Of a stretch of 64,000 bases of DNA, positions 36,660-47,611 are shown piece after piece. This stretch comes from Pulicaria dysenterica (lineage: Eukaryota; Streptophyta; Magnoliopsida; Asterales; Asteraceae): the NCBI GenBank assembly GCA_947179395.2, contig OX359291.1:19145123-19209122 (forward strand), in the 5' to 3' direction. The stretch's first letter is position 1; every line of letters begins with the position of its first letter. Both the position numbers and the translations under genes were made by a program. The notes under the pieces were generated by a model. That model did no database searches and was not told where the DNA came from. It saw only the letters and a list, made by a program, of their open reading frames with translations.

Positions 36660-37348
36660 TCTAAGCAGCAGCATCCAACAGTTTTTGATCTATCTTTAGG
36701 TTATGTTTTACTGAAACTGCAGCAAATCCCATGTTAGATAATGTCTAAAGATTGCAGGTTTTTAGGTAATTTCATATGGTTATGGGTTTTTGGTATGTGG
36801 ATGACTGGATCCGAATTAGTAATGCTGTTCTGTTCAAAAATGGTTTGAGAATTAATTATTTAGTTATCATTCATTTTCTCCTTAAAACATAAATGTGATA
36901 ATTTTATCAAGCTAAAACTTGTATATTTGTGTAGAGGATTGCTACATGTATATGTATTTTAAGAGTAAATAAAGAGAATGTAGAGAAGAAGAGAGGGAGA
37001 AAGCTGGGCAATGTCCTTAATACCTTTTGATGGTCCGCTACTTCCCCTTTCCTCTTTTCTTACTCACTGCCACATCAGCGTTACATCATTTTTCCTCTCC
37101 TTACTTTTCCCTTACCCACTACAAGCGTTACACCTTCCATTTCCCCTTTCCCCTATTTTTTATTTTATTTTATATTAAATAAATCATTATTAAACTAAAT
37201 ATTTTTTTTCATTAATAATATTAAAAAAAGAAAATTACATAATTTAAAATTTCATACGACAATAATAAAAAAAAGAAAATTACATAATTTAAAATCCTAA
37301 AATACGATAATAAAAAAAAGAAAAGTATATAATTTTAAATTTAAAAAA
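36660..37348. other. 3' flank and AT-rich spacer
   Basis: Contains the ATCase 3' UTR (AATAAA at about 36968 is one possible signal), then CCACATCAGCGTTACATCA-type sequence and pyrimidine-rich blocks often seen in MITEs. Two near-identical AAAATTACATAATTTAAAAT units occur near 37230 and 37277. Confidence 0.4.
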
Positions 37349-38152
37349 CTACTGGTTCAACGGAGGCCAACTGTACTTTTGTGCAATTACGTCTTTCATT
37401 TTGAGTGTTGCCGTAAAAAATGGTCCCTCAAGATGATTAACCGGCGAGATGTAAAATTGGTAATCTTTTTCCATCCGCTCCGCCACTTGTAGTTCCACTT
37501 GTTTTGTGCTTATTTCAATTTGTTTTTGGCTTACTTTCACTTGTTGTTGGTCAACTTCCAATTGTTTTTCACGCATCGATATAAATCGTTCATTTTGTGT
37601 GTTCATACTCGATAATTTGCTCAACAACGATGTTATCTCATGTCTTGAACCGGTTCTCGTCGATGTCGATGCCGGGCGCTTTGCTCGGTCTCTCCCGGTG
37701 GGGCGTAAAAGCTCGTTTTCCTGCCCCGGTTCCTCTTCATCGTCTTCATCATCTTGTTCGTTGAGGTCGATGGGAGCGCGAGCATCGGAAGACCCTGTAG
37801 TAGATCGAACATTGGAGTTCGTTGTTTTGCTCCGTTTTGAAGGACGGGAACCCGAACCCACCAGCGGTTGTGGTACCCATTTGGGATATCGTTTAAGAAA
37901 TTCCCAACATTCTTGGTGACCAAAAAATGACCCCTTATTTTGGTCCCGGTAGCGGATGTGAGCGGTTTTTAAAATATCCGCATCGCTCATTCCACTACGT
38001 CTTCCACCCTCGATGTTGGCGTAGATACCGGCAAACTTTGATACTTTTGCATTGATATCTTTCCACTTTGCATTTACTTGATGAGGTGATCGGTAATCAG
38101 CCGGTTTGCCGAGTTGCTCTTGAAATAAACCCAAAACACGTTCCCAAAACCC

Positions 38153-38184
<32 letters not shown>

Positions 38185-38406
38185 GGACAAAAGTTCATAC
38201 GAGAACCGTTGTTAGCGCAAGAACCAATCTAAGCCGTCCAATTCTGCCTCCTTCAATGTCATTGCCCACTCATGAATTCCTCACATGCACTCTGCCACAC
38301 CCTATCCCTCCACGCTCTCCATCCATGATACTTTTCATATCCAAGGAACGGCTGAGATTGGTTCTCGCGGTTCTCGCGCTAACAATGGTTCTAGCATGAA
38401 CTTTTT

Positions 38407-38480
<74 letters not shown>

Positions 38481-39073
38481 ACAATAACAATAATAACAAT
38501 AAATAAATTTATATAAAAAAACGTATAAATAAATAAATATATATTTATACCATGTCCTTGCGCGTTTCCTACTACGGGGTCCTCGGAAATGCCAACCCAA
38601 GCCTTGACCAATGCCAACTCTTCCGCGGGTGTCCACGGTATTGCTTTTGCTCTCGTTGGAAATTTCTTCGGCCCGGCTTGTTGTCGTCCCGAACGCTTTG
38701 GCGGTACTTGAACCGGCGGTGGTTGGGTATCCGGAACAAACTCCTCTTCGTCATCATCTTCATCTACAAGTTGGTGTTGTTGATGTTGTTGATAATGATG
38801 TTGGTGTTGTTGATATTGAATCGGGTAGCCACCTTGGGGGACTTGAAAATTTTGTTGCATCGGGTAGCCAAGTTGGGATAACGGAATTTGTTGTTGTTGG
38901 CTAAGCATTCCCGTGTATGTAAATTGCGGGGGAGCGAACATCGGGTTTGGTTGAGGCATCGGTTGAGACACGCCAACAAAGAAAAGATTATCCGGCGGCG
39001 GTGTAGAACTCGAAATTCTTGAACGGTTTCTTCCGGATGACGGAGGGATTGTGAAATTTTGATTTGGATCCAT
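37349..39073 (-). CDS. Myb/SANT-like protein with NAM-associated C-terminus
   Basis: Two exons on the minus strand: 39073-38551 and 38154-37349, 1,329 nt, 442 residues. Order: a Pro/Gln-rich N-terminus with YQQHQHHYQQHQQHQ, an acidic run (EDDDDEEEF), a trihelix/SANT-like domain beginning PWTPAEELALVKAWVGISED and continuing in exon 2 as FWERVLGLFQEQL and RSPHQVNAKWKDINAKVSKF, a basic and acidic linker, and a C-terminal coiled coil (SQKQIEISTKQVELQVAERM). Such proteins occur both as the Myb-like partner ORF of PIF/Harbinger transposons and as dispersed plant genes, often misnamed glutathione S-transferase T3-like. No Harbinger transposase or clear Harbinger ends are nearby. A TATA box (39171-39178) lies about 100 bp upstream of the ATG. 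If the intron is not spliced the protein stops inside the MITE. Confidence 0.75.
38155..38550 (-). mobile_element. Intron consisting largely of a (TA)n-flanked MITE, copy 3
   Basis: On the minus strand the segment starts GTATAAAT and ends TTTATAG, proper GT-AG borders. Its 396 nt removed leaves one frame. The core 38186-38402 is the MITE seen at 17968 and 23000, with inverted GAGAACC ends. (TA)n tracts lie on both sides (38160-38184 and 38427-38477), with a CT run at 38410-38426. The word TATA lies just inside both intron borders, as expected if TATA were the target. Confidence 0.75.
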
Positions 39074-39170
39074 GAAGTGTTTTGTTTAAAAAATGTAGAA
39101 AAGATGAAGAGAAGATGAAGAAAATATGAAGAATAGATGAAAGGTATAAAAAATGGTTGTGAAAAGTGAG

Positions 39171-39178
39171 ATATATAT
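39171..39178 (-). promoter_or_regulatory. TATA box of the Myb-like gene
   Basis: ATATATAT within CTCTATATATATCTCAC on the minus strand, about 100 bp before the ATG at 39073; a pyrimidine-rich leader follows. Confidence 0.5.
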
Positions 39179-39229
39179 AGAGTTTAAAAGTAAAAAAAAA
39201 AAACAATATAGCCGTTCAACGGCTAGAAT

Positions 39230-40699
39230 TTGAAAGGGGGTGGGGGTGGGGTGGAGGGGGGGGGTTGGGTTTTGGTGGCCGAGTCTCACAACCCGTGGCT
39301 TCTCTTACCCGGCAAGTAGGCACCGCCCGAGGTGGTGTTCCCTGGCGAGCTTGCAACTCGTGCCCAGCGAGTCCCCCACAACGGAGAGCCTAAGTAGTAT
39401 ATGTCGGTATATTTATCATAATATACAAACTTAAAACGAAATGTTTTAAAAAACTACAGAAACTAAACAAAAAGGATCACAATAATACTTTGTTTGTGTG
39501 AGTCTCTCATATGAGCCAAAGAAGAAAAGAATTAGAATTATGTGGGCTTTTGATTTCAATTTGGTAGTTGATGCTTGATTAATTTAACTAGGCTTCAAAG
39601 TAACAAAAAATTATATAATATAATAATTATTAGAAAGGTGAACAGTAACATTGATATTGTATATTAAATAGAAGAAGCATTGGTGTTATTAATTGTATAT
39701 TAAAGCTCTTGACCTGCAGAGTGTAGGTGTTGAGTTTGATTGTTAGCTTTTGATATTTTCCTTTATTTTTTTGTCCATGCAACGATAATGCTTTCCTGTT
39801 TTTTTTTTCCCATGCACAACCTACTAAAATAAACGTATATATTTAATAACCTAGAATTGTAATATTTATATTAACAAATTGCTTCATTCTCACTATCAAC
39901 CAAATATTAACCAAAACCAAAAATCAATCTTAGTGTTAGTTTAGTTTAGTTATAGTAAATATAAAGGTCTCATTAACAAAACCCAATAGATAGTGTCTTT
40001 CAACCAAATCTAAAATAACAATACATGAGAATTGTCTATAAACATGATATTTTCCTATTACCAAGATTAACAAACACAATAGATGACAATTATTGTCACC
40101 TATTTGGTCTGATTATATAGCAAGACTCGAATCCCTTACGATCCAAATAAAATACTAAATTTAAAATTAAAAACTATGAAAAATAAATTATATTTTATTG
40201 ACGGTTAGACTTTAACAAGATGTGTAGAAGATCGACCCACAACAAATACAAGTCAAAATTAACTAAATTAAAGCCTGAAATACAAACCTTGTTATTATTA
40301 GAAGGTGACTTTATGACCACGTTCTCAGAGTTTAATGATTCTTATAAGAAACCTAAGTTTACAATATTAATATCAATCATTGTATCAACAAATAATACTT
40401 CAGTGAATATAAATTTACCATATAAAAAGGTGATAAAGAACCAAGCACTGTACCAATGTAATTAACAAGGAATAAGAATACATTTTCATCAAAAAAAAAA
40501 ATTTTTTTATCATGGAATAATACTTAATTGCATACAACAATGTTCATTTATAAAAGAAAGAATTTATATAATATTAGTATATTCTAATTTGGCTAGGTAA
40601 AAGAAAATTTAGAATGAGTAAGTAAGTGAATAGTTTGAAACTATTAGATGGACACATGCCAATCATATGGGGTGTGTGTTCTTTTTATATATATAGGTA
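39230..40699. other. Non-coding, G-rich then AT-rich
   Basis: A G-rich run at 39236-39268 is followed by a GC-rich 110-bp stretch to 39392 that I do not recognise, then AT-rich DNA without genes. A frame at 40220-40465 has no known motif. Confidence 0.4.
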
Positions 40700-41105
40700 G
40701 ATATTTGGTATGACGGCTAGAAAAAAAAGGAGATCAAATATACATGTTTTTTCAAGCGACACACTGAGGGCGGAGAACAACATGTGGCAGGGGGAGCAAT
40801 CAGTGATGGATAGAAGATGCTACAGCATCTGCGGGGTTAACTTCAGTTGTTATTAATATATATTTGGTACGACATCTAGAAAAAAAGGAGATTAAATATA
40901 CATATTTTTGAGAGAAGATGCTACAACATCTGCGGGCTTAACTTCAGTTGTTATTAATATATATTTGGTACGGCGGCAAGAAAAAAAGGAGATCAAATAT
41001 ATATTTTTTTCGAGTGACAGGCTGAGGGCAGAGAACAACATGCGGCTGTTTTAGGGGAGCAATCAGTGATAGAGAGAAGATGCTACAACATCTGTAGGGT
41101 TAACT
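40700..41105 (+). repeat. Three-unit tandem repeat
   Basis: Units begin ATATTTGGTAYGRC at about 40700, 40860 and 40960, each followed by AAAAAAAGGAGAT and closed by GAAGATGCTACARCATCTG and a GTTAACT-type motif. The middle unit lacks the GGGCAGAGAACAACATG-containing half present in the other two. Confidence 0.8.
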
Positions 41106-42100
41106 CTAATATATAATTTTTGTTTTACTTTGTATTTGTTTTCTAACTTGTCTATGAGTTATATCTTTCTTGTATTTACCGTGATGAATGAACCATAGTT
41201 TTGATTTGTATCTTTAACTCTAATATATAATTGGTTTTGTTTATGTTATCCATGAACCTTAAGTTTTTTATCTTAACTTTTGCTGAGTAACTGTTAGATA
41301 CAGTTTGTGCATCCTCTGAGACAATGACTTATATGTGTATTTTCTTCTGGATTATTGTTTTTTATTCTGAGATACTGACGTTTGCATTCAATATGATAGA
41401 TAACTTTTTAAAGATAATGAGAGTTAAGATTACTAAGTAATACCATAGATAAAAGTTTGAGTTCAATTCACCATACAACGAGAGTTAAGTGTGTTTTGAA
41501 AATGTTAAGTCGTAATCAGATTAGTAGGACTGGTAGTTGTTGGTTCGAACGCCCTTAGAAATCAGTCATATTATCTATGTTAAAACAAATTGAACCTAGA
41601 GAAAGTGATTTATTGGTAAATAAATCTATGTTAACTGATTTCAACTTTTCAAAAATTGTTTCTAGTTCATTGCTTTATTTCAATCCTTTTAATATATTGG
41701 CAGCGGTTAGCTATTGGAATTTCAAAACCCCTTTTTACTGTTAAAACATTTTAGTATAACTAGTTTATTTCTTAAAAGTACATTCCATAACTATTCCCTG
41801 TGGAGGCGATCCTGGTCTTGCTTGAATTATTGCTATACGATCGGCTGCGCTTGCCCGTTAGTGTGTCAGTTTAATACGGTTAGATTAGTGTTAAAATTCA
41901 ATATTGGTATTCGCGTATCAAGTTTTTGCGCCATTTCCGGGGAACGGTGACGACTGTACTAATTTGAGATGACTAGTTAACCGATCCTTTTGCGGGGATT
42001 TATACTCGTTAAAGATATTTATTTTTTTATTTACTATTTTATTTTAGTTATTTTTTCTATGGTCCTACTTTGGGTATTTCCTTGTGTTTCTTTCGCAATT

Positions 42101-42262
42101 ATGGTTTGTCGTGGTATTCCCTTGACACCAAAGGCCTTATGGGGACCTTCATGGCTGGAGAGAGAAGATGTAAAAAACTGTGCAGATGAGGTGTTGAATT
42201 ATCTAGAGTATTTGCTCAAGGATGAACCTACTTTACAACCAAAAGAAGAAATCAAAATCTAA
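42101..42262 (+). pseudogene. Short retroelement coding remnant
   Basis: A 53-codon frame from ATG (GIPLTPKALWGPSWLERED and on) following the Athila-like primer site. It may be a gag start or a cellular-looking insert. No domain is recognised, and stops follow. Confidence 0.3.
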
Positions 42263-42905
42263 AGTGCAAGGGAAACAAAATAAGAGATCAAGGAGTTTGA
42301 ACGAAGCATGATGAAACCTGTCGAGCTTCGTGTAGTTAACTTGCGTATATCAGGTATGTATCAATATTACCACCCTCACTTCATTGCAAGTGTGTGCCTA
42401 ATTCCTAGTATTTAAATAAGGGTAGAGTCAAGCTAGAAGACTCGGACAAAAACAAGCGCTTCCCGGGAGGCAACCCGTGCTTAGTGTCGGTTTTTACTTC
42501 TATTTTATTTGCTTTTTTGTACGAACTTTGTGGGTGTGTTTACTAGAAACCCTCACGAGACTATAACTCGTCCACTTGGGCTACCAAAGGTTTAAATGCT
42601 TGTTACGTACACTAAATGCAACCGTAATTCCTACGAAAGTGAGTGTAGATTTTTTCTCTTTTTTTCTTTTAAACTAATAGTTTCTTGTGTTTCGTTCTGT
42701 GGATGCAACTTGTGGTCCTCTCCTTTGCGCAAACTGGTCATTCCTATAGTGTAGTTTTTTCAGGTCTTACAACTCGATCATTACGGCTCCGTAACCCCAG
42801 GGAGTATCTGTCCTTTCTTACTTTTCACCTTTACACATTCATATGCTTATTTTCTCATTGCATTAGGGACAATGTAAATTTCTAAGTGTGGGTGGGGGGT
42901 TAAGT

Positions 42906-44189
42906 TTCACTTAAGATTTTGTTTATCCTTGCATGTTGTGTAAAAGTGTTTAAAATTGGACCAATTTTTTTGAGAGTTCTTATTTCATTTGTGTGAAAGT
43001 GACTGAACTATTAGGTTGTTTTCTGTTCTCTATGTTAGAAAGTAATCAAGTGTTGAAAAACTACATGACTTAGCATATTTATAGCTCGCCTTATATGAGA
43101 GAGTGAGTGACTTTGTATTCATTTGCTGCGAGTATGTTTGAATGCATTATAGAACTTGTGTCTAAATTCTTGTTGAAACCATCATGATGAGTGTACTAGA
43201 CTATTGCACTAAGAGAGACCATTTTTGTGTTCAGCCTTTCATTTTTAGCCTTTTCTTTGTTTGTTAGATAATCTGATTTATCCTACCCTTTTGTGCGTAG
43301 TGCATGTTTTTAGCACTCGATACCCTAGGTAACCACTTTGAGCCTAGTCGTTTCATTAGTTAGCCACATTGTGACCCTTTCCCGTTAAAATTTATTTTGT
43401 CATAGTAAAAAATCATAACTGATTTATCTATACTGCTTAATTTTAGTTGGCTGTTTAGGTCATACATGCACCTCGTAGTGAGATATGAAATTTCATGATG
43501 TCCTTTGGTTTATCAAGAATTTGATGTATGCACGTTGGAAAAAAAACTAGCTGATAAATAGAAAAAGCAATAAAAAAAGTGAAAAATAAAAAGTGAAGAA
43601 ATCAGTTACATGATATGCTTTATTCCGTAATTTTTTAGTGTTGTCATACATGTTTTTTTGTTAGTCTTTTCTAAGTAGTTGTAGTGCTTAGATGAGTCTT
43701 GTTTTACTTCATCTTAGTGAACTTTGTGTCTTCGTAAAAAATATTCTGTTTAGTTGGTCATAATTTGAATAAAAGCAGTTTTGGTATTTTTAGTTTTGTT
43801 CTTTGATTGTACTTTTTAGCCACTTTAAATACTTTTCTTACCCTGACTCATAGCCTAAACATTTCAACCTCAAAGTCCTATCGATAGTCTTTAGTCCCAT
43901 AGTGGTGCAGATTAGATTTAGATACAAGCGTATGATGGTGTATCTCATGACATGTGTGTTCACTAATTATATTCACCATAAACACTTTGTGTCATAAGTG
44001 TATACCTTGTGAGAATGCAAAGTTGTTCAATTTTAGAGATGCTTGATGATTTCTCATATAAATATGAAGTTAGCTTATTCATGTTGGTAGATTACTTGAT
44101 TACATATGGATAAAGATGATGAATTTAATTGGTCTAGTTTGAGTATTTTTCATGATAGTTTGTTTGGGGACAAGCAAAAATTAACAAAA
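42906..44189. other. Non-coding loop of the inverted repeat
   Basis: AT-rich, without a gene. GTTTGGGGACAAGCAA at about 44160 is a motif often near the 3' end of Athila-type elements. Confidence 0.4.
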
Positions 44190-44950
44190 AATTGATACAC
44201 AAATAAATTTTAACACTAATTAACCGTATTAGCGTGACACACTAACGGGCAAGTGTACCAGACATATTGCAGTAAATCAGGCAAGACCATGATCGTCTCC
44301 ATAGAAAACAGTTATGGAATATACTATTAGGAAATATACTAGTTATACTAAAGTGCTTTAAAAGTAAATGAGGGTTTTTTTTAAACTAGCAGCTACCCGC
44401 TGCCAATGTATGGAATATTTGAATTAAAACAAGAAACTTGAAAACAATTTTTTATAGTGAAATCAGTTGACAAAGATGTCCTTCTAAGTTTAATTTGTCA
44501 TAGGTATAAATAATATGACAAGTTTCTAAGGGTGTTCGAATCAACAACTATCGGTTCTACTAATCCGATTATGATTTAACATTTCCTAAACACCCTTAAC
44601 TTTCGTTGTATGGTGAATTAGTCTCAAACTTTTATCTACGGTATCACTTAGCCCTTATTATCTTAGAAAAGTTATCTATCCTATTGTATGCAAACGTCAT
44701 TATCTCAGAATAACCAAACAATAAATCAGAAGAAAATAAACATGCAAGTCATTATCTTAGATAATGCACAAACTGTATCTAACAAATTACTCAGCAAAAG
44801 TTAAGATAAAAAACTCAAGGTTCATAGTTAAACATAAACAAAGCTAATCATAAAATAAAAATAAAGATTACAAAACATAAACCTAGGGTTCGCTCATCAC
44901 AATAAATTCCAAAGAAGTTTAACTAATAGACAAATTAGAAAACAAATACA

Positions 44951-47229
44951 AAGTTATACAGAAATTACAAATCATTATAAACCGATGATAGCAACACAAG
45001 TTAACCCAACAAATATTTTAGCCTCTCCTCTCCACTTCCATCACTAGTCACATATTCTTCCCAAAAACCATCGCCTCCTATTCCTCCCTCGGCCGTCGTA
45101 TATATTTGATAATCCTCTCCTCTCATAGCCGTCCTCTTTATAATAAATATCACAATACCTCTTTTTTGTGTAATAGCACCTTCGAAAAAAAATTAATAAA
45201 TGGCAGCCGTTGAGAGAATTAAGTTACAACAAATATCATTCTTTTATTAAGTTAAAACAAATATCATTCTTTTCTTTACCTCTCCATTGTTCTTTTTCTT
45301 TCTTTTGTGTTAGTTGCCCCTCCTAGAGGCGGAAAAAAACCGAATTTCGATTTGTACGAAAAAAATACCCGAAACTGGATATTGGGAAAACCGGATTTTT
45401 TATAACCGGTTCGGTTATTTTTTATCCGGATAGTATAAACCGGTTATTGAATATATGGGGTGACCGGAGTTTTTACCGGTTAAAAAACCAGATAAAAAAC
45501 CGGATATTATCCGATTAAAATATCCGGTCGGGCTATTTGAATACTAGCCGTTGCACTAGCCGTTGGAGCCTCACGAGCTTATCGCCGTCCGTATTTCCCT
45601 TCACTATAACTTTACTTGAACTCACTTCTGTCTCAACTGTTCTCACTCCTGAAATATATTAGAATCAAATGATATTAGAGTTTAATATACGATGGTTAGC
45701 TTAGAAAGCAAACATGAAATGTTCTATTTTACAGATAACTAAAAGAAGATCTTTAATTTTTTGAACGAATAGTGTTTTTCGTCAATGTGACATGATCCGT
45801 ACCAATACCTACCTGTTTTGACCCATTTCCCAACCTGTGAAAGTAGGGGCAGAATCGTAACTCCTGCATGTCCTCCAACCACCGGAACACTAACTTCTCT
45901 TGGATCAAGTCCCTAAACTTCAGACTTCAAAGGTAAGCCGATTTAAAAAAAAAAACTCACCATCACAAAAGGATGTTAAAAACAGAAACTCTTAAGCAAG
46001 AACACAGCTGATTGCATACCACAAAAGTGTTGGCTCTAACTACATCAAGCATATTGTGTATTTCTTACAGCTTGGTCTTACAATGGGATGGATCATGGAA
46101 TAAATGGAGCTTAATATTCCGTTTTAAAAACTGACCTTTTTCAACTCTTTGCCCTTGGTTTTTTCCTGATTCCAATGACCCGCAAAAGGTGTAATATTAA
46201 TAAAATTTATATATAAAAGCAAAAATATAAAATTTAGCCTAAAGCAGTAGGTTGTTACGTGTATTTCATCACATTCATTTTCAAAACCACAGACAAATGA
46301 AGCAGGCGATTAGGTTAGGACATGACCCCCTGCAACAACAATGGTAGTGGCAAATAATAATTACCAACCACCGCCACCACCACCGCCCAGATTAGGCGGT
46401 GGTACAATTAACATATTATCTTCCCAATTCACAAATTCCGGCCAAAAACTCCACAGATCAAACTACCCTTGTTGCCATTGAAGAAATAACAGATAGATTC
46501 AAGAACATAAATGTTGAACTCTTTATTTGTAGCTTTGTACAGAGGAAGCTAAAGAAGATTTGGTTAAAACAGAGATCACGAGATTTTAACAGAACTCAAG
46601 ACCCAGGTCGTTGATTTTACATATAAACTTTTATAATTCAAGGGATAATTACGACGATTGATTGTTCTAAATTCATAAGAGGTTGAAACATAAATCGCAT
46701 AGTTCCTTGAAACTTATCTAATCTAAACGATTTAAGATTTTTATGGAAGTTTACCAGAGATTTTCATCTTCGTACGATCAACAACTTGCAAGGAGGAAGT
46801 CAGCTGAGGTGGTGAGCGGCGGTCGTCAGGGGCGGTACGTGGATGGCAGAGATCGAGCGGGCGACTGAATGCAGGACAACGAAGGGAGTGTGGTTTGTGG
46901 TGGTGGTGGTTGGCGCTTGATGGCGTATAGTCGGCTTCGCCTCGCAAGTAATGACGAAGAGGAACAAAACAAGCTAACCTTTGACCATCAGGTTAACAAG
47001 GTCAGGAAGGCAATGACCATTTTTGATGAAAGGATAATAAGTCAAACGACAGGCCTAGCTATAAGGTCAAGACAAGTAAAGTCACAACAACAGCTAGGCA
47101 ACAAAAAGGGGTGCAGTAAAAAGAAGTCATAGCTTCAGAACAGGAAAAGTCACTTTCGGCTCTGACTAAACCTGGAGCTGCAGAGGGCACATCGGATAGA
47201 CCATTGGATAAAAGGAGTGTCCTTTGACT
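44951..47229. other. Non-coding with GGTTC/CCGG-rich block
   Basis: 45340-45545 is a CCGGTT / ACCGGATA-rich block like those at 3545 and 61714. No gene was recognised elsewhere. 46740-46960 is GC-richer with a GGTGGTGGTGGTTGGCG run but no convincing exon. Confidence 0.4.
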
Positions 47230-47520
47230 TTAGACATTATATATAAGTACACGACCAGCTCAAGGAGGAGGTAATCGGAATTCTCTTCTTCATACTTTTA
47301 TGACTCTCTCTCTCTCTGATTCACTTTAGCCCCTTTACTAATTATCACGCCCGAGCTTGGTCACGAGTATCCACTCGTGGCGAGGCTGACGTTGGTTTCT
47401 TTCTTTCAGATAGATAATGTTGATAGCGGAGCCATCGCAACCCTCTCTACTGTTGCAAAGACTGGATCAAGCGAAGCTGGGGAAGTCTTCGTCAGCTATC
47501 CGGATCCCATTGTAGCAACA
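47230..47520 (+). repeat. Ty3/gypsy 5' LTR, 3' part
   Basis: A TATA box (TATATATAAG, about 47238-47247) and a CTCTCTCTCT leader lie upstream of an LTR end at TGTAGCAACA. The LTR start could not be placed and no second LTR exists in the window. Confidence 0.6.
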
Positions 47521-47538
47521 TTGGCGCCATCCGTGGGA
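47521..47538 (+). other. gypsy primer-binding site
   Basis: TTGGCGCCATCCGTGGGA directly after the LTR end resembles the TGGCGCC-type primer sites of plant Tat/Athila gypsy elements. The tRNA species was not assigned. Confidence 0.65.
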
Positions 47539-47611
47539 CTGTGTTCTGGTCACCCTCGTAAGCTTCACCTTTGTGCACGGTTCATCCTATTGAAAAAAGA
47601 GAGTCGGAGGG

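Larger units (their letters stand above)
41112..44950. repeat. Large inverted repeat flanking Athila-like remnants
   Basis: About 41112-41905 and 44190-44950 are inverted copies, seen for example in CTTGCCCGTTAGTGTGTCA on the left and its reverse complement near 44240, and in AACTTTTGCTGAGTAA with its reverse complement near 44790. The left arm runs into ATCAAGTTTTTGCGCC, then CATTTCCGGGG (41915-41942), resembling the LTR end and primer site of Athila-type gypsy elements. Inside, CTTCCCGGGAGGCAACCCG (42460) and GGGACAATGTAAATTTC followed by AAGTGTGGG (42866-42893) are typical Athila 3' non-coding landmarks. No intact gene lies between the arms. Confidence 0.6.

Noticed and set aside
37506..37919. 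Plus-strand frame across the Myb-like gene
   Set aside because: Shadow of the minus-strand coding exon.
40700..41105. Possible CRISPR-like array
   Set aside because: Only three long units with an internal deletion in an eukaryotic repeat setting; no short repeats with unique spacers.
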